This document shows positions 1 to 9,262 of a DNA stretch of 64,000 bases, one piece after another (within the stretch, counting starts at the first letter, position 1; every line of letters starts with the position of its first letter). A model generated the notes under the pieces. It worked only from the letters and a program-made list of their open reading frames with translations. It did not search any database and was not told the DNA's origin. The DNA lies in contig NZ_JALCZO010000004.1 of NCBI RefSeq assembly GCF_023555495.1, positions 62,001 through 126,000 on the forward strand. The letters are read 5' to 3'. The DNA comes from Polaribacter sp. Z022. Lineage in GTDB: Bacteria > Bacteroidota > Bacteroidia > Flavobacteriales > Flavobacteriaceae. A program made the position numbers and the translations under genes.

Positions 1-17
1 ATAACAAAATAAATATT

Positions 18-560
18 TTATTTTCCTTTAAAAATAGCGCTAAATTGTTCTAAACCAACATTGTCTCCATCAATCTTAACATTATTCATCATTTCTATAA
101 TTTTAGCAGGGTTCATGTTTTCGCCTAACAAACGAGCAACACCCACACCAGCTTCTTTACCATAACCAAAAGCAATTACTTCGTCTATAGAATCTGTATC
201 ACCAGTATAATATAGGTTTACATGCATTCCTTTTGCTTTCATAGACATTAAAGATTTATACTCTTTGTTATCTGTAAAAATACTTTTTAACTTCCCTTTT
301 TCTACTTCATATGCAGCTTCATTGCCTTTAATTGGTAATGCAACAACATTTACTTTTCGAATACTTTTTAACGTAGCTTTTACATCTTCTGATACATCTT
401 CTGATTTTAGTTGTAAAAAACTTGTAGGAATATCTACTGTTATAAAACCTGTTTTTTCTTGACTTTCTACTAAATATCCTTGTAATGATTTTTCGTTTTT
501 ACATGAAGTTACCATTAGTACAAGTAATAATAAAGAAAGTACTTTAGTTATATTTTTCAT
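18..560 (-). CDS. DUF4252 lipoprotein
   Basis: A 180-residue protein with a lipoprotein signal: basic start, hydrophobic run LSLLLLVLMV and the lipobox-like VTSCK with Cys at about residue 20. It should be anchored in the envelope. The rest fits DUF4252, a family common in Bacteroidetes beside ECF sigma genes, whose biochemical function I do not know. It is last in the four-gene minus-strand operon sigma factor, anti-sigma candidate, DUF4252, DUF4252, and is probably paralogous to the preceding gene. Membership of the operon suggests it is an output of the sigma factor or part of its sensing arm; that is inference. Confidence 0.8.
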   Translation of the reverse strand: MKNITKVLSLLLLVLMVTSCKNEKSLQGYLVESQEKTGFITVDIPTSFLQLKSEDVSEDVKATLKSIRKVNVVALPIKGNEAAYEVEKGKLKSIFTDNKEYKSLMSMKAKGMHVNLYYTGDTDSIDEVIAFGYGKEAGVGVARLLGENMNPAKIIEMMNNVKIDGDNVGLEQFSAIFKGK

Positions 561-627
561 TATTTGTTGTTTATTGTTGATAAAAAATAATAGTTAGATT
601 TAAATAAATCTAACTATTAATCTTGAT

Positions 628-1143
628 TTACTTGTCTTTTCCTTTAGAAAAAGTATCTGCTAATTCAGACATTTTATTAACATCTATATTACCCGTTAAT
701 GATACTATAACTGCTTCAGATTGTCCTTTTGTATGCTTATCAATACCTTTAATAAACATTAACACTTCACTTACAAAGTTTTTATTTTTTGTAGATTTTA
801 CATAAATTTTTACTCGAGAATTATCATCTTTAATTCTCATTAACTGTGTTAAGTTTTGCTTTTTAATGGCAGTATTAGCCATTTTTTCCATTTTGTTTGC
901 GATATCTGAATTTGATGCCGAAAACATTTTAAATTCTTTTAAATCTTGAATCATTTGAAAGACTTTCATTCCTTCATTATCATCTATTTTTACATTTTTG
1001 AATTTAGAGATTAACTCAAAAGCATCTTTGGTTACTACTACCATATCTACTCCATCCATATCTTCTAAAGAGTCAAAAAAAGATTGTGCGCTTGTTACCA
1101 TTGGTGCAACTACTAACGCTATTAAAATTGTTATTTTTTTCAT
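628..1143 (-). CDS. DUF4252 secreted protein
   Basis: A 171-residue protein with a Sec-type signal peptide (hydrophobic ITILIALVVAPMVTSA, cleavage probably near residue 19) and no lipobox Cys. It is therefore predicted to be periplasmic, unlike its downstream paralogue. The body resembles DUF4252; function unknown. It lies 49 bases after the anti-sigma candidate and 67 bases before the next DUF4252 gene, on the same strand. Paired soluble and lipidated DUF4252 proteins behind an ECF sigma factor are a recurrent flavobacterial arrangement (family knowledge). Confidence 0.8.
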   Translation of the reverse strand: MKKITILIALVVAPMVTSAQSFFDSLEDMDGVDMVVVTKDAFELISKFKNVKIDDNEGMKVFQMIQDLKEFKMFSASNSDIANKMEKMANTAIKKQNLTQLMRIKDDNSRVKIYVKSTKNKNFVSEVLMFIKGIDKHTKGQSEAVIVSLTGNIDVNKMSELADTFSKGKDK

Positions 1144-1192
1144 AATTATCTATTCTTTGTTTACTTGGTTTTACTAATTTACTTTACTTGGT

Positions 1193-1615
1193 TTATTTTA
1201 ATATTTTATTAACTGTATTTTCATAAGTATATAAAGTTGCTACTGCTTTTTCTCCTTTTTTAAGGTTAGATGACAAAAGCATTAAGCCTTTACTTATTTG
1301 ATCAAACTGTTTTTGTGCTTGGTATCTATCATATTCATTTTTACCAATAAAAACACTTAATAATAAGACTACTGACGCAGCTACAGATAACCATTTTAAG
1401 TTTCTCTTTTTAGATTTCTTAGGTTCTAACTGAATGGTTTTTGTGTACGTTTCATCTTTGGTTGCAGCAAAATAATTAAACATAAAAGCATATTCTTGCA
1501 AATGTGGTGCTACATTCCCTCCTGTAAAATAGTTTCTTAGGGTTGCTTCTTCTTGCAAAGACGTTTCTGCGTTTTCGTATTTTTCTACTAATTTTTCTAT
1601 GTTAGCTAACTCCAT
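1193..1615 (-). CDS. single-pass membrane protein, candidate anti-sigma factor
   Basis: A 140-residue protein with a cytoplasmic N-terminal part of about 75 residues, one transmembrane helix (around WLSVAASVVLLLSVFIG, residues 75-91) and a short outer tail of about 50 residues. Its start overlaps the end of the sigma factor gene by 14 bases, so the two are probably translationally coupled. Topology and coupling are what an ECF anti-sigma factor would show. I see no His-x3-Cys-x2-Cys zinc motif, so it is not a classic ZAS-type anti-sigma. The role is inferred from context. Confidence 0.65.
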   Translation of the reverse strand: MELANIEKLVEKYENAETSLQEEATLRNYFTGGNVAPHLQEYAFMFNYFAATKDETYTKTIQLEPKKSKKRNLKWLSVAASVVLLLSVFIGKNEYDRYQAQKQFDQISKGLMLLSSNLKKGEKAVATLYTYENTVNKILK

Positions 1616-2111
1616 AGTTATGTTTTTTAATTAATGCTTCTCTTATCGTTTTTCTTGCTCTAGACAATGCTACTCTAACTGCAGTTGGTTTCATATCTAC
1701 CATTTTGCAAATTTCATCAAAATCATATTGTTCAACATCTCTTAGCTGAATAATAATTTTTTGTTGTTCTGGTAAGCTTTCTATCAATTGGTGCACTTGG
1801 TTTACACTGTCTTGATGTTCTATTTTCTTATCTAAAGACGTTTCTTTTTCTTTATAATTACTGTGTACAAGAGTTAAATTACTTGCTTGTTTACTTTTTA
1901 AACGGTCATAACAATAATTTTTAGTCATTGTCATAGCAAATGCTTCAACATTCTTATAATCAGCAATTTTTTCTTTACTTCTCCATAATTTAAAGAATAG
2001 TTCTTGTGTAGCATCTTCAGCTTCTTCTGTAGAAACTAAGAGTCTTTTTGCTAAACGAAAGACTTTGTCTTTAAATGGTAAAACAACTTTTAAAAAGTCT
2101 GATTGGTTCAT
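1602..2111 (-). CDS. ECF-type RNA polymerase sigma factor
   Basis: A 169-residue sigma-70 family factor with only regions 2 and 4. Region 2 shows AEDATQELFFKLWRS (core binding) followed by AFAMTMTKNYCYDRLK (-10 recognition). Region 4 ends with FDEICKMVDMKPTAVRVALSR, a helix-turn-helix for -35 recognition. Length is normal for ECF factors. It is first in the operon with the anti-sigma candidate and two DUF4252 genes. The upstream region carries an ECF-type promoter (TGTAAC-N16-CGTC), consistent with autoregulation. The stimulus is unknown. Confidence 0.92.
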   Translation of the reverse strand: MNQSDFLKVVLPFKDKVFRLAKRLLVSTEEAEDATQELFFKLWRSKEKIADYKNVEAFAMTMTKNYCYDRLKSKQASNLTLVHSNYKEKETSLDKKIEHQDSVNQVHQLIESLPEQQKIIIQLRDVEQYDFDEICKMVDMKPTAVRVALSRARKTIREALIKKHNYGVS

Positions 2112-2180
2112 TTGGTTTGGTTAATTTATCTTGTAAAAATCTAATAAATACATTTCTTTTTATCAGGTTTACATAATTAC

Positions 2181-2206
2181 GACGAGGCATCTTTTATTTT
2201 GTTACA
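2181..2206 (-). promoter_or_regulatory. ECF-type promoter of the sigma operon
   Basis: On the minus strand TGTAAC is followed by a spacer and CGTC; AAC to CGTC is exactly 16 bases. AAC at -35 and CGTC at -10 is a common ECF promoter architecture. It lies about 70 bases ahead of the sigma gene, as expected for autoregulation. The same pattern with the same spacing occurs at 48384-48409. Confidence 0.6.
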
Positions 2207-2277
2207 AGATATTTTAAAAATAATACTATTTCTATTTATATTGCGTTAGTTTTACTATAAACATTTTTATTTTTTTG

Positions 2278-3729
2278 ATGAAAAAATCTTTTAAAACCCT
2301 TTATTTTATTGCTTTTTCTTTATTATTCTTTAGCTGTTCTAAAGAATACGAAGTTCCTTCAAATATTATTGCTCATGATTTTGTTTGGAAAGGTTTAAAC
2401 GCATATTACTTACATCAAGATGAAATTGCAGACTTATCTGACAGACGTTTTAACTCTGATATAGAATTAAACAATTATTTAAATACTTTTCCAGATTACA
2501 ATACGCTTTTTTCAAGTTTATTACTTTCTGGTGATACAAAATCTGTTTTAGTTGAAGATTACAACACAATAAGAACTCCAGATTTAAGAACCGCATTTAC
2601 AAATGGTTTAGAATTCGGAATTATTGCAGAACCAAATCATGCAGAAAATGTTTTAGGTTATGTAACCCATATATTACCTAACTCAGAAGCTTCTACCAAA
2701 ACAATTGTTAGAGGTGAGTTTTTTAATGCAGTTAATGGAGTTCAATTAACAAGAACAAATTACCAAGATATTCTATTAAATGGTGCTGATACATTTACTT
2801 TAGAAATGGCAAATTTTGATGGAACAACTATAACTTCAAATGCAAAAACCGTAAATTTATCTAAGCAAAATTATAATTACCCAGCTACTTTTTTAGAAAA
2901 AACATTGACTATAAATACAGATAAAGTTGCTTATTTGTCTTACAATAACGATTTTTCAAATAATTACATTAAAGAATTAAATAACACGTTCTTAAGCTTT
3001 AAAAATCAAAGTGTTAGTAAAATAATTTTAGACTTAAGAAATAATATTGGTGGTGGTAGTTTTGCAAAAAACATTTCTAAAATTGCTAGTATGATTACTG
3101 GTCAATTTACTGATGAAATTATCATCAAAGAAAAATGGAATACCAAAGCTCAATCTTGGTTTCAAGCAAATCAACCAGATTCACTGTTAACCAAATTCCC
3201 TACAAAACTAGATGCAACAACCTCTATAAATAGTATTAGTGTTTCTGATGTTTATATTATTTTAAATGGTGAAAACTTTACAGGTTCTTCTGCTATAGAA
3301 TTATTAATTAATAGTTTAAAAGCGCATATAAATGTACATATTATAGGTAATACAACATCAGGTAATAATACTGGTTCAATTACATTATATAATTCTGAAG
3401 ACTATGATTTTGGTTTAAGAAATAATACACATACAATAGCATTACAACCAATTGTGTTAACTTTTTTAAATAATAACGACCAAACTTATGAAAATGGATT
3501 TAACCCAAACATTACTATCTGTAATAACGAAGATGTTTTAAATTTAGGAGTTTTAGGAGAAACTTCTGATCCTATTTTAAATAATATTATAAATTATATA
3601 TCAACAGGAACTGCCTCAACAACAGTGTGTAATCCTAACAATTTTGAATATTTATTTAACAGTATTAATAATCAAAGAGAAATTGATAATGGTGTTTTTA
3701 TAAACCAAGATTTACCAAACACAAATTAA
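2278..3729 (+). CDS. S41-family peptidase-like lipoprotein with altered catalytic Lys
   Basis: A 483-residue lipoprotein (lipobox SLLFFSC). I place the start at ATG 2278; the in-frame TTG three bases upstream is a poorer choice. It contains the PDZ-like and S41 (C-terminal processing peptidase) regions, including DLRNNIGGG and the nucleophile region SSAIELL. The Ser is at about residue 338. At +25, where S41 enzymes have the general-base Lys, this protein has Asn (GNTTSGNNTG). Its tandem neighbour keeps Ser-Ala-Ser-Glu and Lys at the same spacing. Two bases separate the genes, so they are co-transcribed. It may be catalytically dead or altered, acting as a partner or pseudoenzyme. Confidence 0.82.
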   Translation: MKKSFKTLYFIAFSLLFFSCSKEYEVPSNIIAHDFVWKGLNAYYLHQDEIADLSDRRFNSDIELNNYLNTFPDYNTLFSSLLLSGDTKSVLVEDYNTIRTPDLRTAFTNGLEFGIIAEPNHAENVLGYVTHILPNSEASTKTIVRGEFFNAVNGVQLTRTNYQDILLNGADTFTLEMANFDGTTITSNAKTVNLSKQNYNYPATFLEKTLTINTDKVAYLSYNNDFSNNYIKELNNTFLSFKNQSVSKIILDLRNNIGGGSFAKNISKIASMITGQFTDEIIIKEKWNTKAQSWFQANQPDSLLTKFPTKLDATTSINSISVSDVYIILNGENFTGSSAIELLINSLKAHINVHIIGNTTSGNNTGSITLYNSEDYDFGLRNNTHTIALQPIVLTFLNNNDQTYENGFNPNITICNNEDVLNLGVLGETSDPILNNIINYISTGTASTTVCNPNNFEYLFNSINNQREIDNGVFINQDLPNTN

Positions 3730-3731
3730 AT

Positions 3732-5201
3732 ATGAGTAGAATTATAAAATTAAGTTTATTGTCTGTATTATTTCTTGTAGCTTCTTGTTCTAAAAGTGAT
3801 AATACCAATATAGAACCAACCATTTCTGATGATATCAACTATTTTATCTGGAAAGGCCTTAATGCTTACTATTTTTGGCAAAAAGATGTTCCTAATTTAG
3901 CCGATAATCGTTTTTCTACTTATGATGAATTATATACTCATTTTAGAAGTTTCTCTTCTAACGAAGACTCTTTTTATAGTTTAATCTATCAAGAAGGAGT
4001 TTCTGATCGTTTTTCTTGGATAGTTGATGATTATGTTGCTTTAGAAAACTCTTTTCAAGGAATTAACCTTTCTACAGGAATGGAGTTTGGCTTAAAGCGT
4101 TACAACAACAGTGATACTAATGTTTTTGGATACGTAAGGTATGTTGTACCAAATACAAGTGCAGCTAACAATTCTGTTACACGTGGTATGATTTTTAATT
4201 CTGTAAATGGTACTCAAATAACAGATAGTAATTATAAAAATTTATTGTTTAGTGATAACATCAGTTTAAATATTGGTTTGGCAGATTATAATAATGGTAA
4301 TCCTACTTCTAATGGAACTAGCATTTCATTAACTAAAGAACAAGTATCAGAAAATCCTGTTTCAATTTCTAAGGTTTTAAATGAAGGGAATAAAAAAATT
4401 GGATACTTATTATACAATCAATTTGCTAGCTCATATGATGCACATTTAAATGCAGCTTTTAATACTTTTAAGTCTGAAGGTATAACAGAACTTATTGTAG
4501 ATTTAAGATATAATGGAGGTGGCTCTGTAAAATCTGCAACTTATTTAGGAAGTTTAATTACTGGTCAATTTAATAATGAAGTTTACTCTAAACAAGTGTG
4601 GAATCAAAAAGTTCTTGCTGCAAATGACCCTGATAGGTTTTTAAACTATTTTACAAACGAAATTAAAAATACAGATTCTAATGGAAACATTACTATTCAA
4701 GAACCTCTAAATAGTTTAAACCTTTCTAGTGTTTACTTTATTGTTTCTGGTAGTTCTGCTTCTGCGTCAGAATTGGTTATTAACTCTTTAAGATCTTACA
4801 TAGATGTAAACATTGTAGGTACTACAACTGTTGGTAAACAAGTGGGATCTATAACTATTTATGATTCTGAAGATGGCTCAAAAAATGGAGACAACCTAAA
4901 TTCTAATCATAAGTATGCAATGCAACCTATTGTTTTAGAAATTTCTAATAAAGACAATCAAAATGAACCTGGAGGTTTCATTCCTGGAGTTACTGTACCT
5001 GGAATTCAATTATCTGAAAACTATGGTAATTTAGGTGTTTTAGGAGAACGTTCTGACCCTTTATTAGATAGAACTATATCACTAATAACAACTGGTAAAA
5101 AGAACACGTTAAAAAATGATGTTCAAGAATTTACAGAAATTTACAATTCTAAGCTTGCAACACCAACTAGTAACAATATGTATGTAGATTTCATAAAATA
5201 G
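3732..5201 (+). CDS. S41-family peptidase lipoprotein
   Basis: A 489-residue lipoprotein (lipobox-like LFLVASC, Cys near residue 19) paralogous to the preceding gene along its full length; both share an N-terminal WKGLNAYY segment. The S41 signature is present: DLRYNGGGSV, then SASASEL with the putative nucleophile Ser at about residue 344, then GTTTVGKQVG with Lys 25 residues later at about 369. That is the Ser-Lys dyad of tail-specific proteases. It is probably an active envelope protease of unknown substrate. A bidirectional terminator hairpin follows. Confidence 0.88.
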   Translation: MSRIIKLSLLSVLFLVASCSKSDNTNIEPTISDDINYFIWKGLNAYYFWQKDVPNLADNRFSTYDELYTHFRSFSSNEDSFYSLIYQEGVSDRFSWIVDDYVALENSFQGINLSTGMEFGLKRYNNSDTNVFGYVRYVVPNTSAANNSVTRGMIFNSVNGTQITDSNYKNLLFSDNISLNIGLADYNNGNPTSNGTSISLTKEQVSENPVSISKVLNEGNKKIGYLLYNQFASSYDAHLNAAFNTFKSEGITELIVDLRYNGGGSVKSATYLGSLITGQFNNEVYSKQVWNQKVLAANDPDRFLNYFTNEIKNTDSNGNITIQEPLNSLNLSSVYFIVSGSSASASELVINSLRSYIDVNIVGTTTVGKQVGSITIYDSEDGSKNGDNLNSNHKYAMQPIVLEISNKDNQNEPGGFIPGVTVPGIQLSENYGNLGVLGERSDPLLDRTISLITTGKKNTLKNDVQEFTEIYNSKLATPTSNNMYVDFIK

Positions 5202-5210
5202 AATCTCAAA

Positions 5211-5240
5211 AAAATCCAGTTTTAAACTGGATTTTTTTTT
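5211..5240. terminator. bidirectional rho-independent terminator
   Basis: Inverted repeat AAAATCCAG/CTGGATTTT with a short loop and A/T runs on both sides. It separates the convergent S41 gene (plus) and patatin gene (minus). Confidence 0.85.
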
Positions 5241-5253
5241 AGATAAAAGTTTT

Positions 5254-6216
5254 TTATTTAGAATCTGATTTTTCTATAAATTTTTCTATTTCTTGATCTG
5301 TTAAAACATCTGGTCTAAATTCACTCATTAATTCTTCTCTTTTAGATTTTGCATATTTATAGCCAGATTTCCACCATTTACGCATTAATTTTTCATCAAA
5401 AACTAAAGAGTTTGTAGTTAAAACAGTGGGTGTATAATACAAGTTTAATTTTATGTCTTTATTATTGGCTGCTAATTTACCAATTGTAATATTATGTCTT
5501 TCTACATGTGTTAACATAAAATCAAAAACATCAAACAATAAAGAAAACGGATTTTTTGCTGGCAATCTATTAAATTGAGTTACTTCTGTTTCTAAAATAA
5601 TGGCATCAATTTCTGTTGCTCCTCTTAGTATAGCTTCTCTAATAGGTACTAAAGCTCCAAAACCTCCATCTGCATATTGGCAATTATTTTTTTCTAATAA
5701 ACTCATAAAAGGCACATAGTTACAAGAACCCCAAATCCAATCGCAAAAATCATCATAAGAACAATCATTTATAGACTTATACTCAATATTATTTGCTGTT
5801 AAATTAGATACAGTTACTACTACATCTTTATTATTGGCTCTAATTTCATTGTACATTTCTTTAGTAATTTTCCTTTTTATTAAACTTCTTAGGTTTTTAC
5901 TTTCTCCAAAAGTTTTTCTTCCATTTAAAAAGTTCCATAATGTATTTAAGTGTCTAATACTAATTACTTTTTCGCCTGCAACTCTTTTAATTTTAAAAGG
6001 ATTATTACTAAAAATAGTTTTCTGATTTACGTTTGTGTAAAGTTGTTTTAAATCATCTAATTTACCCAAAGCCAAATGAGAAACCATTAAACTTCCTGTA
6101 GAAGTACCTAAAAACAAATCGTAATCTTTGTTTTCTTTCTTCATTAAATATTGTGCTACACCACCAGCAAATGCTCCTTTACTTCCTCCACCAGAAATTA
6201 CCAACGCTTTTTTCAT
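5254..6216 (-). CDS. patatin-like phospholipase
   Basis: A 320-residue patatin-family lipid acyl hydrolase. The oxyanion-hole motif GGGSKG is at residues 9-14. The nucleophile elbow GTSTG is at residues 37-41 (Ser39), and the catalytic Asp is in YADGG near residue 182. No signal peptide is visible, so it is predicted to be cytoplasmic or peripherally membrane bound; a lysophospholipase or phospholipase role follows from the family. It is monocistronic, convergent with the S41 pair and divergent from the propeller lipoprotein at 6263, with only 46 bases between the starts. Confidence 0.9.
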   Translation of the reverse strand: MKKALVISGGGSKGAFAGGVAQYLMKKENKDYDLFLGTSTGSLMVSHLALGKLDDLKQLYTNVNQKTIFSNNPFKIKRVAGEKVISIRHLNTLWNFLNGRKTFGESKNLRSLIKRKITKEMYNEIRANNKDVVVTVSNLTANNIEYKSINDCSYDDFCDWIWGSCNYVPFMSLLEKNNCQYADGGFGALVPIREAILRGATEIDAIILETEVTQFNRLPAKNPFSLLFDVFDFMLTHVERHNITIGKLAANNKDIKLNLYYTPTVLTTNSLVFDEKLMRKWWKSGYKYAKSKREELMSEFRPDVLTDQEIEKFIEKSDSK

Positions 6217-6262
6217 TATCTAAAAATGATTTGTTTATTTTAGTGCTATAAAAGTATCAAAA

Positions 6263-7309
6263 ATGAAAAGAATAATCGTACTATTTTTTGCTTTCCTAGT
6301 TTTTACTGCCTGTAACAAAGAATATCAACCAAGAATAATAGACTCTGTAGAGGTTCAAGAATTTAAAATGGAAAACATTAGCATTCGTGCAATTCATGTT
6401 ATTAATAAAGACAAAGTAATTTATGCAGGATCAAATGGAGATGTAGGTTATTTTACAGACAAAGAAACTCCTGTTTTACAACCAATTTCTATAAAATATC
6501 AAGATACAATAAGTCCAAATTTTAGAAGTATTGCTTCAAATGGAAAAGCAGTTTTTGCTTTAAGTGTTGCAAATCCTGCTTTATTATATAAAATTTCTGG
6601 TGGTAAAGCTGCTTTAATTTATTCTGAAAAACACGAAAAAGTATTTTATGATTCAATGCATTTTTTTGATGACAATAAACATGGAATTGCTGTTGGAGAT
6701 CCTACTGATAATTGTGCTTCAATTCTATTAACTGACAATGCAGGTGAAACTTGGACAAAAATTCCATGTGAAAATCTTCCAAAATTTGTACAAGATGAAG
6801 CCTTTTTTGCTGCAAGTAATACTAATATTAAAACAATTGGTAGCACTGTTTGGATAGCTTCTGGAGGAAAAAAATCTCGAATTTTAAAATCTGAAGATTA
6901 TGGTAAAACTTGGCAAATTTTTAATACTCCAATAATACAAGGAAATGGACCACAAGGAATGTATTCTATAGATTTTTATGATAAAAACATTGGAATTGCT
7001 ATTGGTGGAGATTATTCTAAACCATTAGAAAACTCAAGTAATAAAGCAATAACAAAAGATGGTGGTAAATCATGGATTTTAGTTGCAGATGGGCAAAACC
7101 CTAATTATAAAAGTTGTGTACAATATGTTCCTAAAACTAATGGAAAAGAAGTTTTTGCAGTTGGTAAAACTGGAATTTCATATTCTAATGATGGTGGTGT
7201 TTCTTGGAAAGAAGTTTCTAAAGAAGGTTATTATGCTATTCAATTTGTAGATAGAAATACAGCTTGGTTATCTGGAAATAACAAAATTGGAAAAATGGTT
7301 TTAAAATAA
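6263..7309 (+). CDS. BNR/Ycf48-like beta-propeller lipoprotein
   Basis: A 348-residue lipoprotein (ATG 6263, lipobox FLVFTAC). The body has repeated propeller blades with Asp-box-like motifs such as DNAGETW, EDYGKTW, KDGGKSW and NDGGVSW, as in sialidase/BNR and Ycf48-type proteins. Databases often call such proteins 'oxidoreductase', for which I see no support; no redox motif is visible. It probably acts at the envelope by binding protein or sugar. Its stop is directly followed by the ATG of the next small lipoprotein, so the two are coupled. Confidence 0.8.
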   Translation: MKRIIVLFFAFLVFTACNKEYQPRIIDSVEVQEFKMENISIRAIHVINKDKVIYAGSNGDVGYFTDKETPVLQPISIKYQDTISPNFRSIASNGKAVFALSVANPALLYKISGGKAALIYSEKHEKVFYDSMHFFDDNKHGIAVGDPTDNCASILLTDNAGETWTKIPCENLPKFVQDEAFFAASNTNIKTIGSTVWIASGGKKSRILKSEDYGKTWQIFNTPIIQGNGPQGMYSIDFYDKNIGIAIGGDYSKPLENSSNKAITKDGGKSWILVADGQNPNYKSCVQYVPKTNGKEVFAVGKTGISYSNDGGVSWKEVSKEGYYAIQFVDRNTAWLSGNNKIGKMVLK

Positions 7310-7870
7310 ATGAAGAACGTTTTATTCACTTTAATAGGAGCTTCTCTCCTATTTTTTGCTTGCTCTAAACAATCAAAAATTATTGAAAACTTTAATTGTA
7401 AACCTATTAAGTTTAAAAACCTTGAAAAGGTTAATGATTTTAAAAATTTATTTTCATTAGAAATTCCTAGCACTTGGAAAACAAATTTATATTATGATGA
7501 TTTGCAATCATCTATTTACACAGCAGATACTACAAAACAATTAACAGAAACTTTACTTTTAGATATAACTAATATCAATCAAAACATTAAATTTGATACG
7601 AATTTTAAGCTGAAACAAGAACAAGAAAATTTATCTAAAAACTTAGTTCAAATAACATCTAAAAAAACAACAATACTTAATAAACCATCTTTTTACACCA
7701 TATCTAAAGGCAAAAAAGGAAAATTTAATTATAAAGTTTGTCATTTTTTTATAAAAATAAACGAACAAAGTTTTATACTTGCTAAGGCAGAAGTTTATGG
7801 AGATTCGTTAAAAAACGAAAGACTATGTAAGGCTATAAACCTTATTGAAAAAATTAAAATATTACATTAA
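7310..7870 (+). CDS. small lipoprotein of unknown function
   Basis: A 186-residue protein with a clear lipoprotein signal (TLIGASLLFFAC, Cys near residue 18). No domain recognised. Its ATG follows the upstream stop codon immediately, and its stop is one base before the pepT start at 7872, so it is the middle gene of a tight three-gene unit (propeller lipoprotein, this gene, pepT). Confidence 0.75.
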   Translation: MKNVLFTLIGASLLFFACSKQSKIIENFNCKPIKFKNLEKVNDFKNLFSLEIPSTWKTNLYYDDLQSSIYTADTTKQLTETLLLDITNINQNIKFDTNFKLKQEQENLSKNLVQITSKKTTILNKPSFYTISKGKKGKFNYKVCHFFIKINEQSFILAKAEVYGDSLKNERLCKAINLIEKIKILH

Positions 7871-7871
7871 A

Positions 7872-9107
7872 ATGATTAATAAACAGTATATTACAAATAG
7901 ATTTATAAAATATATTACTATAGATACAGAATCTGATCCTAACAATCCTGCTTTTCCTAGTACAGAAAAACAATGGGACTTAGCTAAGGTTTTAGTAGAA
8001 GAATTGAAAGAAATTGGTATGCAAGATGTAGATTTAGATGACAATTGTTACATCATGGCAACATTACCTAGTAATTTAAATTATGAAGTACCTACAATAG
8101 GTTTTATTGCACATATAGATACAAGTCCAGATTTTACAGGAGCTAATGTAAACCCTCAAATTGTAGAAAATTATAATGGAAAAGACATTGTTTTAAATGC
8201 TGATCAAAATATTATTTTATCTCCAGATTATTTTGATGATTTACTGCAATATAAAGGTCAAACAATTATTACAACAGATGGTACAACACTTTTAGGAGCA
8301 GATGATAAAGCAGGTATTACAGAAATTGTTTCTGCAATGGAATACCTTATTCAAAATCCAGAAATTAAACACGGTAAAATTAGAATTTGTTTTACTCCAG
8401 ATGAAGAAGTTGGTAAAGGTGCTCATTTATTTGATGTTGATAAATTTGGAGCAGAATGGGCTTACACAATGGATGGAAGTCAAATTGGAGAATTAGAATA
8501 CGAAAACTTTAATGCTGCTGGTGCTAAAGTTACTATAACAGGTAAAATTGTACATCCTGGTTATGCAAAAGGAAAAATGATTAATTCTATGCTAATTGCA
8601 AACCAATTTATAGCTGCTTTACCTTTATCTGAAGTACCAGAAAAAACAGAAGGTTATGAAGGTTTTTTTCATTTACATGATTTAAATGGAAATGTAGAAG
8701 AAACTGTTTTAGAGTATATTATAAGAGATCATGATTTAGATTTGTTTGAAGGAAGAAAAAAACTAATGCTAAAAGTAGCAGAAGATTTAAACAAAAACCA
8801 TGGTCAAGAACTAGTTAAAGTAGAAATAAAAGACCAATACTTTAATATGAAAGAAAAAATAACTCCTGTTATGCATATTGTAGATATTGCAGAAGAAGTT
8901 ATGAAAGATTTAAAAATTAAACCTTTAATAAAAGCAATTAGAGGAGGTACAGATGGATCTCAATTATCATACAAAGGTTTACCTTGTCCTAATATATTTG
9001 CTGGTGGACATAACTTTCATGGTCGTTTTGAGTATGTTCCAGTAGAATCTATGATAAAAGCAACAGAAGTAATTGTAGGAATAGCAAAAAAAGTAACAGA
9101 AAAATAA
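7872..9107 (+). CDS. pepT: peptidase T (aminotripeptidase)
   Basis: A 411-residue M20 metallopeptidase that removes N-terminal residues from tripeptides in the cytoplasm. Zinc-site motifs are visible: GFIAHIDTSPD (first His and catalytic Asp), TLLGADDKAG (bridging Asp), TPDEEVGKG (catalytic Glu pair) and FAGGHNFHG (C-terminal His). Length matches PepT (about 408 in E. coli). ATG 7872 gives MINKQYITNRF; the in-frame TTG at 7845 would overlap the upstream gene and is not favoured. Confidence 0.93.
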   Translation: MINKQYITNRFIKYITIDTESDPNNPAFPSTEKQWDLAKVLVEELKEIGMQDVDLDDNCYIMATLPSNLNYEVPTIGFIAHIDTSPDFTGANVNPQIVENYNGKDIVLNADQNIILSPDYFDDLLQYKGQTIITTDGTTLLGADDKAGITEIVSAMEYLIQNPEIKHGKIRICFTPDEEVGKGAHLFDVDKFGAEWAYTMDGSQIGELEYENFNAAGAKVTITGKIVHPGYAKGKMINSMLIANQFIAALPLSEVPEKTEGYEGFFHLHDLNGNVEETVLEYIIRDHDLDLFEGRKKLMLKVAEDLNKNHGQELVKVEIKDQYFNMKEKITPVMHIVDIAEEVMKDLKIKPLIKAIRGGTDGSQLSYKGLPCPNIFAGGHNFHGRFEYVPVESMIKATEVIVGIAKKVTEK

Positions 9108-9115
9108 TTACCCAT

Positions 9116-9144
9116 AAAAAAAGTCTCCAGTAAACTGGAGACTT
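9116..9144 (-). terminator. terminator hairpin for the acyltransferase gene
   Basis: Perfect 10-base inverted repeat AAGTCTCCAG/CTGGAGACTT. On the minus strand it is followed by a 7-T run, so it works best for the gene at 9263-9802. It may also stop pepT transcripts, though the plus side lacks a T run. Confidence 0.75.
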
Positions 9145-9262
9145 ATCTATCATAGCTTATGCTATTAAGTAAACTCATTAAAAATAAAGCCCCTAATCTC
9201 TATTAAAAAATCTTGTTCACAGTACAAACTTAATCATTTTTATGACATATCAAACTATAATC

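Noticed and set aside
7845..7871. Upstream TTG start for pepT
   Set aside because: It would overlap the previous gene by 26 bases and add nine residues with no family support; ATG 7872 is better.
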